A stretch of DNA of 64,000 nucleotides, taken from Salinicoccus sp. Bachu38. GTDB taxonomy: Bacteria; Bacillota; Bacilli; Staphylococcales; Salinicoccaceae. The translations under genes were made by a program, and so were the position numbers. The DNA lies in assembly GCF_038561955.2 (NCBI RefSeq), contig NZ_CP138333.2, positions 2,480,001-2,544,000 on the forward strand. Direction: 5' to 3'. Shown in pieces: positions 1-12,050 of this stretch (its first letter is position 1; every line of letters starts with the position of its first letter). Under the pieces are notes generated by a model. That model was not told where the DNA came from. It saw nothing but the letters and a program-made list of their open reading frames with translations, and did not search any database.

Positions 1-487
1 AATCGTACTCGGAAAGAAGTTCACGTACTTCCATTTCTACGAGTTCAAGAAGTTCTTCGTCGTCTACCATGTCAACTTTGTTGAGGAATACAACAAGCGC
101 AGGTACGCCAACGTTTTTAGAGAGCAGGATGTGCTCACGAGTTTGTGGCATTGGACCGTCTGCTGCAGAAACAACGAGGATACCGCCGTCCATTTGAGCT
201 GCACCAGTGATCATGTTTTTAACGTAGTCAGCGTGTCCTGGGCAGTCAACGTGCGCATAGTGACGCTTTTCAGTTTCATACTCGATGTGGGAAGTGTTGA
301 TTGTGATTCCACGTTCTTTTTCTTCTGGTGCGTTGTCGATCATGTCATAGCTCTGAGCTTCACCTGGACCTCTTTTAGCAAGAACAGTCGCGATAGCAGC
401 TGTCAGAGTAGTTTTACCATGGTCAACGTGACCAATTGTACCAATATTGGCATGTGTTTTGGAACGGTCGAATTTTTCTTTTGCCAT
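1..487 (-). CDS. tuf: Elongation factor Tu, N-terminal part (cut by window edge)
   Basis: Delivers aminoacyl-tRNA to the ribosome as a GTPase. The visible 162 codons start [16 protein letters not shown] and contain the P-loop GHVDHGKT near residue 20, the switch-II motif DCPGHADY near residue 80 and NKVD near residue 136, all typical of EF-Tu domain 1. The ATG follows an AAGGAG ribosome binding site. The C-terminus lies outside the window. It is the last gene of the str cluster (rpsL-rpsG-fusA-tuf), and a 126-base gap with a GC-rich hairpin separates it from fusA. Identity is certain. Confidence 0.98.
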   Translation of the reverse strand, partial: MAKEKFDRSKTHANIGTIGHVDHGKTTLTAAIATVLAKRGPGEAQSYDMIDNAPEEKERGITINTSHIEYETEKRHYAHVDCPGHADYVKNMITGAAQMDGGILVVSAADGPMPQTREHILLSKNVGVPALVVFLNKVDMVDDEELLELVEMEVRELLSEYD

Positions 488-535
488 TTCGTATACCTCT
501 CCTTAAATAAAGTAATTGTTTGGTTTATATTGAGA

Positions 536-561
536 CTCGGAGCGGGACGCACCCGCCCGAG
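536..561 (-). other. GC-rich hairpin in the fusA-tuf spacer
   Basis: A 10-base-pair stem (CTCGG, GCGGG against CCCGC, CCGAG) with one bulged base and a 5-base loop lies 50 bases before the tuf start, in otherwise AT-rich DNA. No T-run follows on the minus strand, so it does not look like an intrinsic terminator. It may be a leader structure or RNA processing site for tuf. The structure is seen; its role is unknown. Confidence 0.45.
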
Positions 562-613
562 GTGTTTCTAAATCACTTATAAATGATTCAAGCGTAAAAA
601 TCAAGCGCCCTGA

Positions 614-2695
614 TTATCCACCTTTATTTTTCTTGATGATTTCTTCAGAGATTGATTTCGGCACTTCTTCATAGTGATCGAATGCCATTGTATAAGTTCC
701 GCGACCTTGCGTGTTCGAACGCAGGTTTGTTGCATACCCGAACATTTCGGATAGTGGAACGAATGCGTTGACAACTTGTGCGTTACCACGCGCAGCCATA
801 CCTTCGACACGGCCACGACGGCTTGTAATGTCGCCCATGATGTCGCCCATGTACTCTTCAGGCATTACGATTTCAACTTTCATGACCGGCTCAAGGATTA
901 CAGGGTCACATACTTTGGCAGCTTCTTTGAGTGCCAGGGATGCAGCCACCTTGAAGGCCATCTCTGAGGAGTCGACATCGTGGTATGAACCATCGAAGAG
1001 TTTCGCTTTGACGTCTACCATCGGATAGCCGGCGAGTACGCCATTTTCCATGGAGTCTTTGATACCTGCTTCAACGGATGGGATATATTCACGTGGTACC
1101 ACACCACCGACGATGGCATTTTCAAACTCGAATCCGCCACCGACTTCGTTAGGTGTGAATTCAACATGAACGTCACCATACTGGCCACGACCACCGGATT
1201 GACGCGTGAACTTACCTTGGACAGCAGCCTGCTTCTTGAATGTCTCACGGTAGGATACCATTGGCGCACCTACGTTACATTCAACTTTGAATTCACGCTT
1301 CATGCGGTCAACAAGGATGTCGAGGTGGAGCTCACCCATACCACCGATGATAACCTGTCCAGTTTCGTTGTCGGTATGCGCTGTGAATGTAGGGTCCTCT
1401 TCCTGAAGCTTGACGAGGGCATTCGTCATCTTGTCCTGGTCAGCTTTGGATTTCGGTTCTACAGACAAGTGGATAACCGGTTCAGGGAAGTCCATGGACT
1501 CAAGAATGACCTGATTCTTTTCATCACATAGTGTGTCCCCGGTCCCAGTATCCTTCAGGCCGATCGCTGCTGCGATATCTCCTGAGTATACCGTGGAGAT
1601 TTCCTGACGGGAGTTTGCATGCATCTGCAGGATACGTCCGACACGCTCACGCTTGTCTTTCGTAGTATTCCTGATGTAGGAACCTGCATCCAGTGTACCG
1701 GAATACACACGGAAGAAAGTGAGCTTACCGACGAACGGGTCACTCATTACTTTGAATGCGAGCGCTGCAAATGACTCGGAATCATCAGGCTTGGCAACGA
1801 CTTCCTCATCTTCGTCATCTTTTCTGTGGCCGATGATCGGCTTTACATCAAGTGGAGATGGAAGATAGTCGATTGCTGCGTTAAGGAGCAGTTGTACCCC
1901 TTTGTTTTTGAAAGCTGTACCGCAAAGTACCGGATAGAATTCGACATCACATGTCGCCTGGCGGATTGCAGACTTCAGTTCTTCAAGGGAAATCTCTTCT
2001 CCACCCAGGTATTTTTCCATGATATCTTCATTCACATCAGCGAGTCCTTCAATGAGGCCCTCTCTGAGTTCATCAGCTTTGTCTTTATATTCGGCCGGGA
2101 TTTCGATTTCTTCAATTTCCGTACCAAGATCGTTGTTGTAGTGGAATGCTTTCATCTCTACCAGATCGATGATGCCAGTGAAGTCATCTTCGGCACCGAT
2201 TGGATACTGGATCGGGTGAGCATTCGCCTGCAGGCGATCTCTGATCGTACCTACTGAATAATCAAAATCTGCACCGACTTTGTCCATCTTGTTGACGAAT
2301 ACAACACGAGGGACGCCGTAAGTTGTCGCCTGTCTCCAGACAGTTTCTGTCTGGGGCTCGACGCCGGATTGGGCATCAAGAACTGCTACCGCACCATCAA
2401 GTACACGGAGGGAACGTTCAACTTCTACAGTGAAGTCTACGTGTCCTGGTGTATCGATGATGTTTACGCGGTGACCTTCCCACTGCGCAGTTGTGGCAGC
2501 GGATGTAATCGTGATTCCACGTTCCTGTTCCTGCTCCATCCAGTCCATCTGGGATGCACCTTCGTGAGTTTCACCAATCTTGTGAATACGGCCTGTATAA
2601 TAAAGAATACGTTCAGTCGTCGTCGTCTTACCGGCATCGATGTGGGCCATGATACCGATATTACGCGTTTTTTCTAAAGAGAATTCTCTTGCCAT
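614..2695 (-). CDS. fusA: Elongation factor G
   Basis: Ribosomal translocase GTPase of 693 residues, the normal length. It shows the P-loop AHIDAGKT near residue 20, the switch-[10 protein letters not shown] near residue 83, [10 protein letters not shown] near residue 138, and the domain IV-V sequence ending in the [10 protein letters not shown] tail. The ATG is preceded by GGAG and AAAGG purine tracts. It lies 65 bases after rpsG, as in other Firmicutes. No obvious fusidic-acid resistance change can be judged by eye. Confidence 0.98.
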   Translation of the reverse strand: MAREFSLEKTRNIGIMAHIDAGKTTTTERILYYTGRIHKIGETHEGASQMDWMEQEQERGITITSAATTAQWEGHRVNIIDTPGHVDFTVEVERSLRVLDGAVAVLDAQSGVEPQTETVWRQATTYGVPRVVFVNKMDKVGADFDYSVGTIRDRLQANAHPIQYPIGAEDDFTGIIDLVEMKAFHYNNDLGTEIEEIEIPAEYKDKADELREGLIEGLADVNEDIMEKYLGGEEISLEELKSAIRQATCDVEFYPVLCGTAFKNKGVQLLLNAAIDYLPSPLDVKPIIGHRKDDEDEEVVAKPDDSESFAALAFKVMSDPFVGKLTFFRVYSGTLDAGSYIRNTTKDKRERVGRILQMHANSRQEISTVYSGDIAAAIGLKDTGTGDTLCDEKNQVILESMDFPEPVIHLSVEPKSKADQDKMTNALVKLQEEDPTFTAHTDNETGQVIIGGMGELHLDILVDRMKREFKVECNVGAPMVSYRETFKKQAAVQGKFTRQSGGRGQYGDVHVEFTPNEVGGGFEFENAIVGGVVPREYIPSVEAGIKDSMENGVLAGYPMVDVKAKLFDGSYHDVDSSEMAFKVAASLALKEAAKVCDPVILEPVMKVEIVMPEEYMGDIMGDITSRRGRVEGMAARGNAQVVNAFVPLSEMFGYATNLRSNTQGRGTYTMAFDHYEEVPKSISEEIIKKNKGG

Positions 2696-2760
2696 TTGTA
2701 TCCTTTTCTCCTTCCAGGAATGGGATGAAATTAAGCTAAGTGGCTATGAGGGTCCGCCGA

Positions 2761-3231
2761 CTACCAGCGGTAGTGAGCGAATGCCCTGTTTGCTTCAGCC
2801 ATCTTGTGTGTGTCTTCACGTTTCTTGACAGCGCCGCCTGTGTTGTTGGCAGCATCAAGAATTTCGTTCGCTAGGCGCTCTTCCATTGTCTTTTCCCCAC
2901 GCAGACGTGCGTAGTTCACGAGCCAACGAAGTCCAAGAGTTGTACGGCGATCTGCACGTACCTCTACTGGCACCTGGTAGTTTGAACCACCTACACGACG
3001 TGCTTTAACTTCAAGTACCGGCATGATGTTTTCGATCGCTTCATCAAAAACTTCGATTGCATCCCTGCCAGAACGTTCCTGTACAAGATCAAATGCTGAA
3101 TAGAGAATTCTTTGGGATGTACCGCGTTTCCCGTCCACCATCATTTTATTGATAAGCTTGGTCACAAGTTTGGAATTGTGAATCGGATCCGGCAATACAT
3201 CTCTTTTAGCAACTGGTCCTTTACGTGGCAT
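2761..3231 (-). CDS. rpsG: 30S ribosomal protein S7
   Basis: Primary 16S rRNA-binding protein of the 30S head, 156 residues starting [11 protein letters not shown], matching the family length. An in-frame ATG six bases upstream is rejected because AGGAGG abuts it directly; the chosen ATG has a six-base spacing. It lies in the rpsL-rpsG-fusA-tuf operon, 53 bases after rpsL. S7 is the autoregulator of this operon in E. coli; I see no clear copy of that site here. Confidence 0.97.
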   Translation of the reverse strand: MPRKGPVAKRDVLPDPIHNSKLVTKLINKMMVDGKRGTSQRILYSAFDLVQERSGRDAIEVFDEAIENIMPVLEVKARRVGGSNYQVPVEVRADRRTTLGLRWLVNYARLRGEKTMEERLANEILDAANNTGGAVKKREDTHKMAEANRAFAHYRW

Positions 3232-3284
3232 AGTCATCCTCCTTTCAAAAATTAGGTTTGTCTGATCGTCATATCATGACGCAA

Positions 3285-3701
3285 TTATTTCTTCTTAGGG
3301 CGTTTAGTACCGTAGAGTGAACGGCCTTGTCTGCGGTCGTTGACACCTGAAGTATCAAGCGCACCACGTACGATATGGTAACGTACACCAGGAAGGTCCT
3401 TTACACGTCCACCACGAATAAGTACTACACTGTGTTCCTGCAGGTTGTGCCCGATTCCAGGAATATATGCGTTCACTTCAACATTATTTGAAAGTCTCAC
3501 ACGTGCATATTTACGCAGAGCGGAGTTCGGTTTCTTAGGAGTCATTGTTCCAACACGAGTACAAACACCGCGTTTCTGTGGTGCATTTTCGTGTGTCACA
3601 CGCTTCTTAAGGCTGTTGAACCCTCTGTTCAATGCTGGTGAGTCTGATTTTTTTGTTTTGGTTTGACGAGGTTTTCTTACAAGCTGATTAATCGTTGGCA
3701 T
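3285..3701 (-). CDS. rpsL: 30S ribosomal protein S12
   Basis: Decoding-centre ribosomal protein, 138 residues starting [12 protein letters not shown], the same length as in Bacillus. The ATG after GAGGAGG is preferred over an 11-codon upstream extension that has no homology. The loop sequence [11 protein letters not shown] has lysine at the streptomycin-determining position, so it looks wild type. It is the first gene of the str operon here, with its own promoter (3846-3874), and no L7Ae-like gene sits between it and rpoC. Confidence 0.97.
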   Translation of the reverse strand: MPTINQLVRKPRQTKTKKSDSPALNRGFNSLKKRVTHENAPQKRGVCTRVGTMTPKKPNSALRKYARVRLSNNVEVNAYIPGIGHNLQEHSVVLIRGGRVKDLPGVRYHIVRGALDTSGVNDRRQGRSLYGTKRPKKK

Positions 3702-3756
3702 GGTTTTCCTCCTCTCTTCATTAATCCCACACATCCAGGTGGTTCATTTTTAGGGT

Positions 3757-3786
3757 ATAAAAAATGTGTAAGACTGAAATCTTACA
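3757..3786 (-). terminator. Attenuator-like hairpin in the rpsL leader
   Basis: On the minus strand a 7-base-pair stem TGTAAGA/TCTTACA with a 6-base loop is followed by CA and six Ts. It lies inside the predicted 5' leader of rpsL, about 60 bases after the expected transcription start and 60 bases before the start codon. The stem is AT-rich and weak, so it could be a regulated attenuator or chance. Confidence 0.4.
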
Positions 3787-3845
3787 TTTCAACATTTTCT
3801 ATCTCCATACCGGTCCCGTAGATCCCATATAGAGTAACCTTAATA

Positions 3846-3874
3846 ATAATAGCATCTGCCCTTGTTGATGTCAA
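3846..3874 (-). promoter_or_regulatory. Sigma-A promoter of the str operon
   Basis: TTGACA (3874-3869), a 17-base spacer and TATTAT (3851-3846) read on the minus strand, close to the vegetative consensus. It starts 11 bases after the rpoC terminator and about 145 bases before rpsL, making rpsL-rpsG-fusA a separate transcription unit from rpoBC. Confidence 0.85.
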
Positions 3875-3884
3875 CAATATATCA

Positions 3885-3914
3885 TGAAAAACAGGCCCCA
3901 CTCCGGGGAGTGGG
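3885..3914 (-). terminator. Terminator of rpoBC
   Basis: The stem CCCACT/AGTGGG with a GC-rich loop begins 9 bases beyond the rpoC stop codon and is followed on the minus strand by GCCTG and five Ts. It is a plausible intrinsic terminator at the end of rpoC. Confidence 0.75.
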
Positions 3915-3922
3915 TGCTGCTG

Positions 3923-6900
3923 TTATTCTTCTATCAGGACTTCTTCCTTCTCTGTTGCTTTGGAACTTTTGGCTACATCAATTTCAACATCCCGATACTT
4001 CGGCATACCTGTTCCTGCAGGAATCAGCTTACCGATGATGACGTTCTCCTTGAGACCGAGAAGTTCATCGCGTTTCCCTTTGATTGCAGCATCTGTAAGC
4101 ACTCTTGTTGTTTCCTGGAAGCTGGCTGCAGAAAGGAAACTTTCTGTTTCAAGGGATGCTTTCGTAATCCCAAGCAGTACCGGTTTCGCCGTTGCCGGAC
4201 GCTTGCGCTTCTTGAAGATCTCTTTGTTTGCATCCGTAAATGCATGGATGTCGACAAGCGCTCCTGGAAGAAGCGTCGTATCTCCAGCATCGATGATCCT
4301 TACTTTTCTGAGCATCTGCCTTACCATGACCTCGACGTGCTTATCGTCGATTTCAACCCCCTGCATACGGTATACCTTCTGCACTTCTTTGAGAAGGTAT
4401 TCCTGTGTGCGGTTCAGACCCGCAACCGCAAGGAGTTCCTTCGGTTCGATTGAACCTTCCGTAAGGATCTGGCCAGGTTCGATCTGCTCTCCGACTTCTA
4501 CAAGCAGGCGTGCTGTCGCTGGTGCTGTGTAGGTCTTCGTCTCCTGCTCGCCTTTGATCTTGATCTCCTGCTGACGGTCTTTGACAACTTCGATGTCCGT
4601 AACGGCACCGCGGATTTCTGAAATCATCGCCTGACCTTTTGGATTACGTGCTTCAAAGAGCTCCTGGATACGCGGGAGACCCTGGGTAATATCGCTTCCG
4701 GCAACCCCACCCGTGTGGAATGTACGCATTGTAAGCTGTGTACCCGGTTCACCGATGGACTGGGCAGCGATTGTACCGACTGCTTCGCCCACTTCGACTT
4801 TTTCGCCTGTTGCCAGGTTCTTGCCGTAGCAGCGTTCACATACACCATGACGGGTGTTGCATGTGAAAGCGGAACGGATGTACATCTCTTCGATGCCGCT
4901 GTTTACGATTTCCTTCGCAAGTTCGGCCGTGATGAGTTCGTTTGAACGGACGAGAATCTCTTTCGTTTCAGGATGTCTCACCGTTTCTTTCGAATAACGC
5001 CCTTCCAGACGGTCGATGAACGGTTCGATGAGTTCTGATCCTTCTGTCAACGCAGAAACAAGGAGTCCTTTATCCGTACCACAATCGTCATCACGGACGA
5101 TGACATCCTGTGCCACATCCACAAGTCTTCTTGTGAGATAGCCGGAGTCGGCCGTTTTGAGCGCTGTATCGGCAAGACCTTTACGCGCACCGTGTGTGGA
5201 AATGAAGTACTCGAGTACTGTCAGACCTTCACGGAAGCTCGACTTGATCGGCAGTTCGATGATCTGTCCAGACGGGTTGGCCATGAGTCCACGCATACCA
5301 GCAAGCTGGGTGAAGTTGGACGCATTACCACGGGCCCCGGAATCACTCATCATGAAGATCGGATTCAGGCGGTGAAGTGAGGCCATCAGGCGATCCTGGA
5401 TGACATCCTTCGCTCTTGTCCATAGTTCGATGACTGCACCATAGCGCTCTGCTTCAGTAATCAGCCCCCGTGCAAACTGTTTCTGCACTTTTTCGACCTT
5501 CTCTTCCGTTTCGTCAATGATCTGCTGTTTGTCCGGCAGAACCACGATGTCGGATACACCTACTGTGATACCGGCTTTGGAAGAATATTTGAAGCCAAGG
5601 TCCTTCATGAGGTCGAGCATTACGGACGTTTCTGTAATGTGGAATTTGTTGAACACTTCAGCGATGATCTGACCCAAATATTTCTTGTTGAAAGGTTCCA
5701 CAATCGGCGTGTCCTTGAATCTCTCTGCGAGTCCGCCTTCACCAAGTTCCGACACTGGGACGAAGTAGCGGTCCGGTGTCTTCTCCTCAAGGTTTTCCCT
5801 TGTCGGTTCATTGAGGTATGGGAAGGACGGCGGCATGATTTCATTGAAGATGACCTTGCCTGCTGTCGTCATCAGTATCTTGCCTTTGTTATCTTCAGAG
5901 ACTTTTTCCGTCTCCAGGGAGTTGGTATGCAGTCCGATGCGTGTATGCAGCTGGACATAGCCGTTCTGGTAAGCCATTACGACTTCGTTCGCATCCTTGA
6001 AGATGTGTCCTTCACGTTTCGTGTTTTCCCTCTCGAGGGTGAGGTAGTAGTTGCCGAGCACCATATCCTGTGATGGTGTAACAACCGGCTTCCCATCCTT
6101 CGGATTAAGGATGTTCTGGGCAGCGAGCATCAGCATGCGTGCTTCCGCCTGTGCTTCTTTGGAGAGCGGTACGTGTACCGCCATCTGGTCTCCATCAAAG
6201 TCGGCATTGTACGCCGTTGTTACAAGCGGGTGCAGACGGATGGCACGGCCTTCGACAAGCGTCGCCTCAAACGCCTGGATGCCCAGACGGTGGAGCGTCG
6301 GTGCACGGTTGAGGAGTACAGGGTGTTCTTTGATGACGTCTTCAAGAACATCCCATACATCATCTTCCATGCGCTCGATCTTGCCTTTGGCATTCTTGAT
6401 GTTTGTAGCCATTTCACGTTCCACAAGCTCTTTCATGATGAACGGCTTGAAGAGTTCGAGTGCCATTTCCTTAGGCAGGCCACATTGATACATCTTCAGG
6501 CTTGGCCCTACAACGATTACGGAACGGCCTGAATAGTCGACACGCTTACCGAGAAGGTTCTGACGGAAACGGCCCTGCTTCCCTTTGAGCATGTGGGACA
6601 GTGACTTGAGCGGCCGGTTCCCCGGTCCTGTCACTGGACGGCCACGACGACCATTGTCGATCAGTGCATCCACCGCTTCCTGGAGCATGCGTTTCTCGTT
6701 CTGGACGATGATGCCGGGAGCACCAAGGTCCAACAGACGCTTCAGACGGTTGTTACGGTTGATTACACGACGATAGAGATCATTCAGATCACTTGTCGCA
6801 AAACGGCCGCCATCGAGCTGTACCATCGGACGGATCTCCGGTGGGATGATCGGCAGGACATCCAGGATCATCCAGGATGGATCATTGCCGGAACTGCGGA

Positions 6901-7546
6901 ATGATTCAACGACTTCAAGGCGTTTGATCGCCCTTGTCAGCCGCTGTCCCGTAGCTGTCTCCAGCTCTTTCCTCAGCGCTTCGAGCTCTCCTTCAAGATT
7001 GACGTCCATAAGAAGTTCCTTGATCGCTTCAGCACCCATCTTGGCTGTGAACGTATTGCCGTGCTTGTCGTAGTATTCCCTGTACTCGCGTTCAGTAAGG
7101 AGCTGCTTCGGCTCAAGCCCCGTGGAACCCGGCTTGATCACTGCATAGGAAGCAAAGTAGATGACCTCTTCCAGTGAACGCGGTGACATGTCAAGAAGCA
7201 GTCCCATTCTGGACGGGATGCCCTTGAAGTACCAGATGTGGGAGACAGGGGCAGCAAGTTCAATATGCCCCATCCTTTCCCGTCGTACCTTGGAACGTGT
7301 CACTTCCACTCCACAGCGGTCACAGACCATACCTTTATATCTTACACGCTTGTATTTTCCACAGCTGCACTCCCAGTCCTTTGTAGGACCGAAGATCTTT
7401 TCACAGAACAGACCGTCCCTTTCAGGCTTCAGTGTCCTGTAGTTGATCGTTTCAGGCTTCTTCACTTCACCAAAGGACCATGAGCGGATCTTTTCTGATG
7501 AAGCCAGACCTATTTTCATATATTGAAATCTATTTACATCTATCAA
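3923..7546 (-). CDS. rpoC: RNA polymerase beta' subunit
   Basis: Catalytic subunit of RNA polymerase, 1207 residues, as in staphylococci. The N-terminal zinc ribbon uses Cys60, Cys62, Cys75 and Cys78. The Mg-binding NADFDGDQ motif is near residue 450, and the second zinc site ([11 protein letters not shown]) lies in the C-terminal third. The start is TTG, chosen because GGGAGG stands eight bases before it and the N-terminus ([15 protein letters not shown]) matches the family. It follows rpoB by 37 bases. Confidence 0.97.
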   Translation of the reverse strand: MIDVNRFQYMKIGLASSEKIRSWSFGEVKKPETINYRTLKPERDGLFCEKIFGPTKDWECSCGKYKRVRYKGMVCDRCGVEVTRSKVRRERMGHIELAAPVSHIWYFKGIPSRMGLLLDMSPRSLEEVIYFASYAVIKPGSTGLEPKQLLTEREYREYYDKHGNTFTAKMGAEAIKELLMDVNLEGELEALRKELETATGQRLTRAIKRLEVVESFRSSGNDPSWMILDVLPIIPPEIRPMVQLDGGRFATSDLNDLYRRVINRNNRLKRLLDLGAPGIIVQNEKRMLQEAVDALIDNGRRGRPVTGPGNRPLKSLSHMLKGKQGRFRQNLLGKRVDYSGRSVIVVGPSLKMYQCGLPKEMALELFKPFIMKELVEREMATNIKNAKGKIERMEDDVWDVLEDVIKEHPVLLNRAPTLHRLGIQAFEATLVEGRAIRLHPLVTTAYNADFDGDQMAVHVPLSKEAQAEARMLMLAAQNILNPKDGKPVVTPSQDMVLGNYYLTLERENTKREGHIFKDANEVVMAYQNGYVQLHTRIGLHTNSLETEKVSEDNKGKILMTTAGKVIFNEIMPPSFPYLNEPTRENLEEKTPDRYFVPVSELGEGGLAERFKDTPIVEPFNKKYLGQIIAEVFNKFHITETSVMLDLMKDLGFKYSSKAGITVGVSDIVVLPDKQQIIDETEEKVEKVQKQFARGLITEAERYGAVIELWTRAKDVIQDRLMASLHRLNPIFMMSDSGARGNASNFTQLAGMRGLMANPSGQIIELPIKSSFREGLTVLEYFISTHGARKGLADTALKTADSGYLTRRLVDVAQDVIVRDDDCGTDKGLLVSALTEGSELIEPFIDRLEGRYSKETVRHPETKEILVRSNELITAELAKEIVNSGIEEMYIRSAFTCNTRHGVCERCYGKNLATGEKVEVGEAVGTIAAQSIGEPGTQLTMRTFHTGGVAGSDITQGLPRIQELFEARNPKGQAMISEIRGAVTDIEVVKDRQQEIKIKGEQETKTYTAPATARLLVEVGEQIEPGQILTEGSIEPKELLAVAGLNRTQEYLLKEVQKVYRMQGVEIDDKHVEVMVRQMLRKVRIIDAGDTTLLPGALVDIHAFTDANKEIFKKRKRPATAKPVLLGITKASLETESFLSAASFQETTRVLTDAAIKGKRDELLGLKENVIIGKLIPAGTGMPKYRDVEIDVAKSSKATEKEEVLIEE

Positions 7547-7583
7547 TGAGCTTTCCTCCCTAAAGTTTTATCAAGCTCAATCA

Positions 7584-10500
7584 TCATTCAGTGACATCTT
7601 CAGTTGCAGCGCTTGTCTTCTCGCTCAAATTCATCTGATTGGATGCATCATCCTCTTCAGTATCACGCATCTCAACTTCTTCGTCCTGATCATCGAGGAT
7701 GTTGACATCGAGGCCAAGACTCTGGAGTTCCTTCATCAGTACACGGAATGATTCAGGGACACCAGGTTTAGGGACATTTTCACCTTTTACAATCGCTTCG
7801 TAAGTCTTCACACGCCCTACAGTATCATCCGACTTGACCGTCAGGATTTCCTGAAGGGTATAGGCGGCACCATAAGCTTCCAGTGCCCATACTTCCATTT
7901 CCCCGAAACGCTGGCCACCGAATTGGGCCTTACCACCGAGTGGCTGCTGTGTGACGAGGGAGTATGGTCCGGTGCTTCTTGCGTGAAGCTTGTCATCGAC
8001 CATGTGGGCGAGTTTGAGCATGTACATGACGCCGACGGAGATACGGTTTTCAAACGGATCGCCTGTACGTCCATCGTAGAGCACTGTCTTGCCATCACGT
8101 GCAAGGCCGGCTTCCGCCATCGTATCCCATACGTCTTCTTCGTTGGCACCATCGAATACCGGTGACGCCATCTTCAGACCCATCGCACGGGCTGCCATGC
8201 CGAGGTGGAGTTCAAGCACCTGTCCGATGTTCATACGGGAAGGTACCCCAAGCGGGTTGAGCATGATGTCGATCGGTGTGCCGTCAGGCATATAAGGCAT
8301 GTCCTCTTCCGGAAGGATCCTGGAGATTACACCCTTGTTCCCGTGACGTCCACACATCTTGTCGCCTACGCTGATCTTACGCTTCTGGACGATGTAGACA
8401 CGTACAAGCTGGTTGACACCTGGAGACAGTTCATCGCCATCTTCACGGTTGAACACTTTGACATCAAGGACGATGCCGCCGGCACCGTGTGGTACACGCA
8501 ATGAAGTATCGCGCACTTCACGTGCTTTTTCCCCGAATATCGCATGCAGGAGGCGTTCTTCTGCCGTCAGTTCCGTCACACCTTTCGGCGTTACTTTACC
8601 GACGAGGATGTCGCCATCCTTGACTTCTGCACCGATGTGGACGATGCCACGCTCATCGAGCTTCTTGAGTGCATTGTCGGAAACGTTCGGGATATCCCTG
8701 GTGATCTCCTCAGGCCCGAGCTTTGTATCCCTGGATTCGGACTCATACTCTTCGATATGGATGGATGTATAGACATCATCTTTGACAAGACGTTCACTCA
8801 TGATTACGGCATCCTCGTAGTTGTAGCCGTCCCATGTCATGAAGCCGACGACAACATTCTGTCCAAGTGCCATCTCGCCATTATCCATGGATGGGCCGTC
8901 AGCAAGGATTTCACCCTTCGTCACCACATCGCCTTTTGAAACGATTGGTTTCTGGTTGTAGCAGGTACCGGAGTTGGAACGGATGAATTTGGAAAGTCTG
9001 TAGATATCCTTCTCCGTTTCGATCTCCTTGCCGTTCTCCTCCTCGATGCGGCGGATATGGATCTCTTTCGCTTCCACGTGCTCCACGCGGCCTCTATAGC
9101 GCGCAACTACTGCAGCACCGGAGTCGCGGGCAGCCACGTGTTCCATGCCTGTACCGATATCAGGAGATTGCGGAATGAGGAGCGGTACTGCCTGACGCTG
9201 CATGTTCGCACCCATCAATGCACGGTTGGAGTCGTCATTTTCAAGGAATGGGATACATGCTGTCGCTGCGGAAACAACCTGCTTCGGAGAAACATCCATG
9301 TAGTCCATGCGTTCTCTCGCCATTTTCGTGTTGTTGCCACGGAAACGGCATACGATCTCCTCTCTGACGAATGATCCGTCTTCATCCAGTATGGCATTGG
9401 CCTGGGCCACGACATAGCTGTCTTCTTCGTCGGCAGTAAGGTAGTCGATCTGGTCCGTTACACGGTTTGTTTCCGGATCCACTCTTCTGTACGGTGTTTC
9501 GATGAAGCCGAACTCATTCACTCTGGCGAAGCTGGACAGTGAGTTGATCAGACCGATGTTCGGCCCCTCCGGAGTCTCGATTGGACACATGCGGCCGTAG
9601 TGGGAGTAGTGGACGTCCCGCACTTCCATGCCTGCACGTTCACGCGTCAGACCGCCGGGTCCAAGCGCAGACAGACGTCTTTTGTGCGTCAGCTCTGCAA
9701 GCGGGTTCGTCTGGTCCATGAACTGGGAGAGCTGGGAGCTTCCGAAGAACTCTTTTATGGACGCAATCACAGGACGGATATTGATGAGCTGCTGTGGTGT
9801 GATGGACTCTGTATCCTGGATGGACATGCGCTCCCTCACTACACGCTCCATACGGGAAAGGCCGATTCTGAACTGGTTCTGCAGCAGTTCGCCGACAGAA
9901 CGCAGACGACGGTTTCCAAGGTGGTCGATATCATCCGTATGTCCGACACCCTCAATCAGGTTGAAGAAATAGCTCATGGAGGCGATGATATCGGACGGTG
10001 TGATGGATTTCACTTCCACATCCGGGAAGGCATTGCCGATGACCGTTGTCGTACCCTCTTCCTGATTCGGCGCCTCCACTTTGATGGACTGGATTTCAAT
10101 TGGTTCATCCAGAAGTCCATTTTCGAGACGGAATGTTTCAAGGTTCGCATTGGCTTCAAGCACATCGATGATGCTGTCCAATGTACGCCTGTCGATCGTG
10201 GTGCCTGTTTCTGCCACGATTTCGCCAGTTTCCTTGTCGACGATAGGTTCTGCGAGCACTTGATTGAACAAGCGGTTCTTAAGGTGTAATTTTTTATTCA
10301 TTTTATAGCGTCCAACACTCGCGAGATCATAACGCTTCGGATCAAAGAACCGTGAGTAGAGGAGATTTCTGGCATTCTCAACTGTCGGCGGTTCGCCTGG
10401 GCGAAGTCGTTCGTATATTTCTAGGAGTGCCTGATCCACTGTTTCTGTCGTATCTTTCTCCAGTGTGTTCCTGATATGTTCGCTGTCACCAAGAAGGTTG

Positions 10501-11120
10501 ATGATCTCCTGGTCTGTAGAAAAGCCGAGCGCCCTGAGCAGTACCGTCATCGGCAGCTTGCGCGTACGGTCTATTCTTACGTAAACTATATCTTTGGCAT
10601 CGATTTCGTATTCGAGCCATGCACCACGGTTCGGAATCACCGTTGCTCCAAAGCTGGCCTTGCCATTTTTATCCATTTTTTCCGAATAGTATACGGACGG
10701 ACTCCTGACAAGCTGTGATACGATTACGCGCTCTGCGCCATTTATAATGAAAGTACCTGTATCCGTCATCAATGGGAAGTCGCCCATGAATACTTCCTGT
10801 TCCTTGACTTCACCTGTTTCTTTGATGACAAGGCGCACTTTTACACGCAACGGTGCAGAATATGTTGCATCATGGTTCTTTGCTTCTTCCTCATCGTACT
10901 TGGGTTCCCCAAGCTTGTAGTCCACAAATTCCAATGACATGTTTCCAGTGAAGTCCTCTACCGGTGAAATGTCCTTAAACATTTCGATCAGACCTGTCTG
11001 AAGGAACCATTCATAGGATTTCGTCTGGATTTCGATCAGGTTCGGCAGATCCAATTTCTCTTCGATACGTGCATAGCTTCTGCGTTTAGCGTGTCTTCCA
11101 TATTGAATCAGTTGACTCAT
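7584..11120 (-). CDS. rpoB: RNA polymerase beta subunit
   Basis: RNA polymerase beta subunit of 1178 residues. The rifampicin-binding cluster [21 protein letters not shown] keeps the usual Q, D, H, R and S residues, so it should be rifampicin sensitive; only the Thr in MDQTNPL differs from the S. aureus Ala that I remember. The ATG at 11120 is preferred over an in-frame GTG at 11132 that overlaps the AGGGG ribosome binding site. It has its own strong promoter about 190 bases upstream and is followed by rpoC. Confidence 0.96.
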   Translation of the reverse strand: MSQLIQYGRHAKRRSYARIEEKLDLPNLIEIQTKSYEWFLQTGLIEMFKDISPVEDFTGNMSLEFVDYKLGEPKYDEEEAKNHDATYSAPLRVKVRLVIKETGEVKEQEVFMGDFPLMTDTGTFIINGAERVIVSQLVRSPSVYYSEKMDKNGKASFGATVIPNRGAWLEYEIDAKDIVYVRIDRTRKLPMTVLLRALGFSTDQEIINLLGDSEHIRNTLEKDTTETVDQALLEIYERLRPGEPPTVENARNLLYSRFFDPKRYDLASVGRYKMNKKLHLKNRLFNQVLAEPIVDKETGEIVAETGTTIDRRTLDSIIDVLEANANLETFRLENGLLDEPIEIQSIKVEAPNQEEGTTTVIGNAFPDVEVKSITPSDIIASMSYFFNLIEGVGHTDDIDHLGNRRLRSVGELLQNQFRIGLSRMERVVRERMSIQDTESITPQQLINIRPVIASIKEFFGSSQLSQFMDQTNPLAELTHKRRLSALGPGGLTRERAGMEVRDVHYSHYGRMCPIETPEGPNIGLINSLSSFARVNEFGFIETPYRRVDPETNRVTDQIDYLTADEEDSYVVAQANAILDEDGSFVREEIVCRFRGNNTKMARERMDYMDVSPKQVVSAATACIPFLENDDSNRALMGANMQRQAVPLLIPQSPDIGTGMEHVAARDSGAAVVARYRGRVEHVEAKEIHIRRIEEENGKEIETEKDIYRLSKFIRSNSGTCYNQKPIVSKGDVVTKGEILADGPSMDNGEMALGQNVVVGFMTWDGYNYEDAVIMSERLVKDDVYTSIHIEEYESESRDTKLGPEEITRDIPNVSDNALKKLDERGIVHIGAEVKDGDILVGKVTPKGVTELTAEERLLHAIFGEKAREVRDTSLRVPHGAGGIVLDVKVFNREDGDELSPGVNQLVRVYIVQKRKISVGDKMCGRHGNKGVISRILPEEDMPYMPDGTPIDIMLNPLGVPSRMNIGQVLELHLGMAARAMGLKMASPVFDGANEEDVWDTMAEAGLARDGKTVLYDGRTGDPFENRISVGVMYMLKLAHMVDDKLHARSTGPYSLVTQQPLGGKAQFGGQRFGEMEVWALEAYGAAYTLQEILTVKSDDTVGRVKTYEAIVKGENVPKPGVPESFRVLMKELQSLGLDVNILDDQDEEVEMRDTEEDDASNQMNLSEKTSAATEDVTE

Positions 11121-11307
11121 CGACAGATTCACCCCTAATAAAAATTACGTAAAACATTCACCGAAGCAGTTAAACAGTTAATAAGACAAAAAGAAAACGG
11201 AATCGTGACCAACCCCATTTTCTATTTATTAACAATATTTAATACGCTCCATCCAATCAGTACTCAAAATGCGCATACTGATTGACATTATATTTTTACA
11301 TTCTATA

Positions 11308-11336
11308 ACTATACCACAAAAAATTTGTCAAGTCAA
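11308..11336 (-). promoter_or_regulatory. Sigma-A promoter of rpoBC
   Basis: TTGACT (11336-11331), a 17-base spacer and TATAGT (11313-11308) on the minus strand. It starts right after the rsmC stop and leaves a leader of about 180 bases before rpoB. I saw no terminator between rsmC and this promoter, so some read-through from upstream is possible. Confidence 0.85.
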
Positions 11337-11348
11337 ATACCGGCCTTT

Positions 11349-11951
11349 CTATACTTTGACGCCCTTCAGTACATAATAGCCTTTGTCTTTGACGACGATT
11401 TCTGAGTTTCCGAAAAGCTTCTCAACTGCTTTTCTATATGAAGGCATGCCCTGCTTCTTCTGGACGACCATATAGAAGGCACCCTCCGCCACAAGTTTCT
11501 TATGGGCATCTTCAATCATTTCCAATACCACCGGCTTTCCCGCACGGAATGGTGGATTGGTCACATAGAGCGATGGACGCTCCGCAAGTTCCATTGCACC
11601 ATACTCCGTCCGGCTCACCACTTCCGCCTCGACACCATTGTGTTCTGCATTCTCCCGGCACAGCACAAGTGCATCGGAGTTCACCTCGACCATGATGGGT
11701 TTTGCCTCCAGCGTATCCCCCAGCACGATTCCGATCGCCCCATAGCCTGCGCCCATATCTATGAAAACGCCGCCTTCCGGCAGGTCGCAATCATGGATGA
11801 CGGCGTCGATCAGGACCGAGGAGCCGTAGTCGATGCGGTCCCTCGAAAAAACGCCGCGGTCTGTCCTGAAGCGGTAGGTCCTGTCCTTATAATTGAATTT
11901 GATTTCCCTATATTCATGTTCTGTATTATCTCCAGTGAAATAATGGCTCAT
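11349..11951 (-). CDS. Class I SAM-dependent methyltransferase, RsmC/YbxB type
   Basis: Predicted 16S rRNA guanine N2-methyltransferase-like protein of 200 residues. The SAM-binding motif I is VFIDMGAGYGAIG, and the NPPF catalytic motif of N-methyltransferases (VTNPPFRAGK) follows near residue 125. This gene sits between rplL and rpoB in most Firmicutes. The start MSHYF has AGGAG seven bases upstream; a 13-codon upstream extension is rejected. The rRNA target is inferred from the family and has not been shown for this small version. Confidence 0.88.
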   Translation of the reverse strand: MSHYFTGDNTEHEYREIKFNYKDRTYRFRTDRGVFSRDRIDYGSSVLIDAVIHDCDLPEGGVFIDMGAGYGAIGIVLGDTLEAKPIMVEVNSDALVLCRENAEHNGVEAEVVSRTEYGAMELAERPSLYVTNPPFRAGKPVVLEMIEDAHKKLVAEGAFYMVVQKKQGMPSYRKAVEKLFGNSEIVVKDKGYYVLKGVKV

Positions 11952-11991
11952 GATACCACTCCTATGTAATAAAGCACTAGCATAAGACAAT

Positions 11992-12033
11992 AAAGAGGCT
12001 CATTTAAACAGTAGATGTTTAACATGAGCCTCC
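11992..12033 (-). terminator. Terminator of rplJL
   Basis: A long stem (GGAGGCTCAT plus TTAAACA against TGTTTAA plus TGAGCCTC, one bulged base on each side) with a 5-base loop is followed by TTTATT on the minus strand. It begins shortly after the rplL stop and ends the L10/L12 operon before rsmC. Confidence 0.85.
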
Positions 12034-12050
12034 AAGTGTATACACAAAAA

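Noticed and set aside
9690-9770. Rifampicin-resistance change in rpoB
   Set aside because: The Q, D, H, R and S residues of the cluster are those of sensitive enzymes; the single Thr difference is at a position not known to me as causing resistance.
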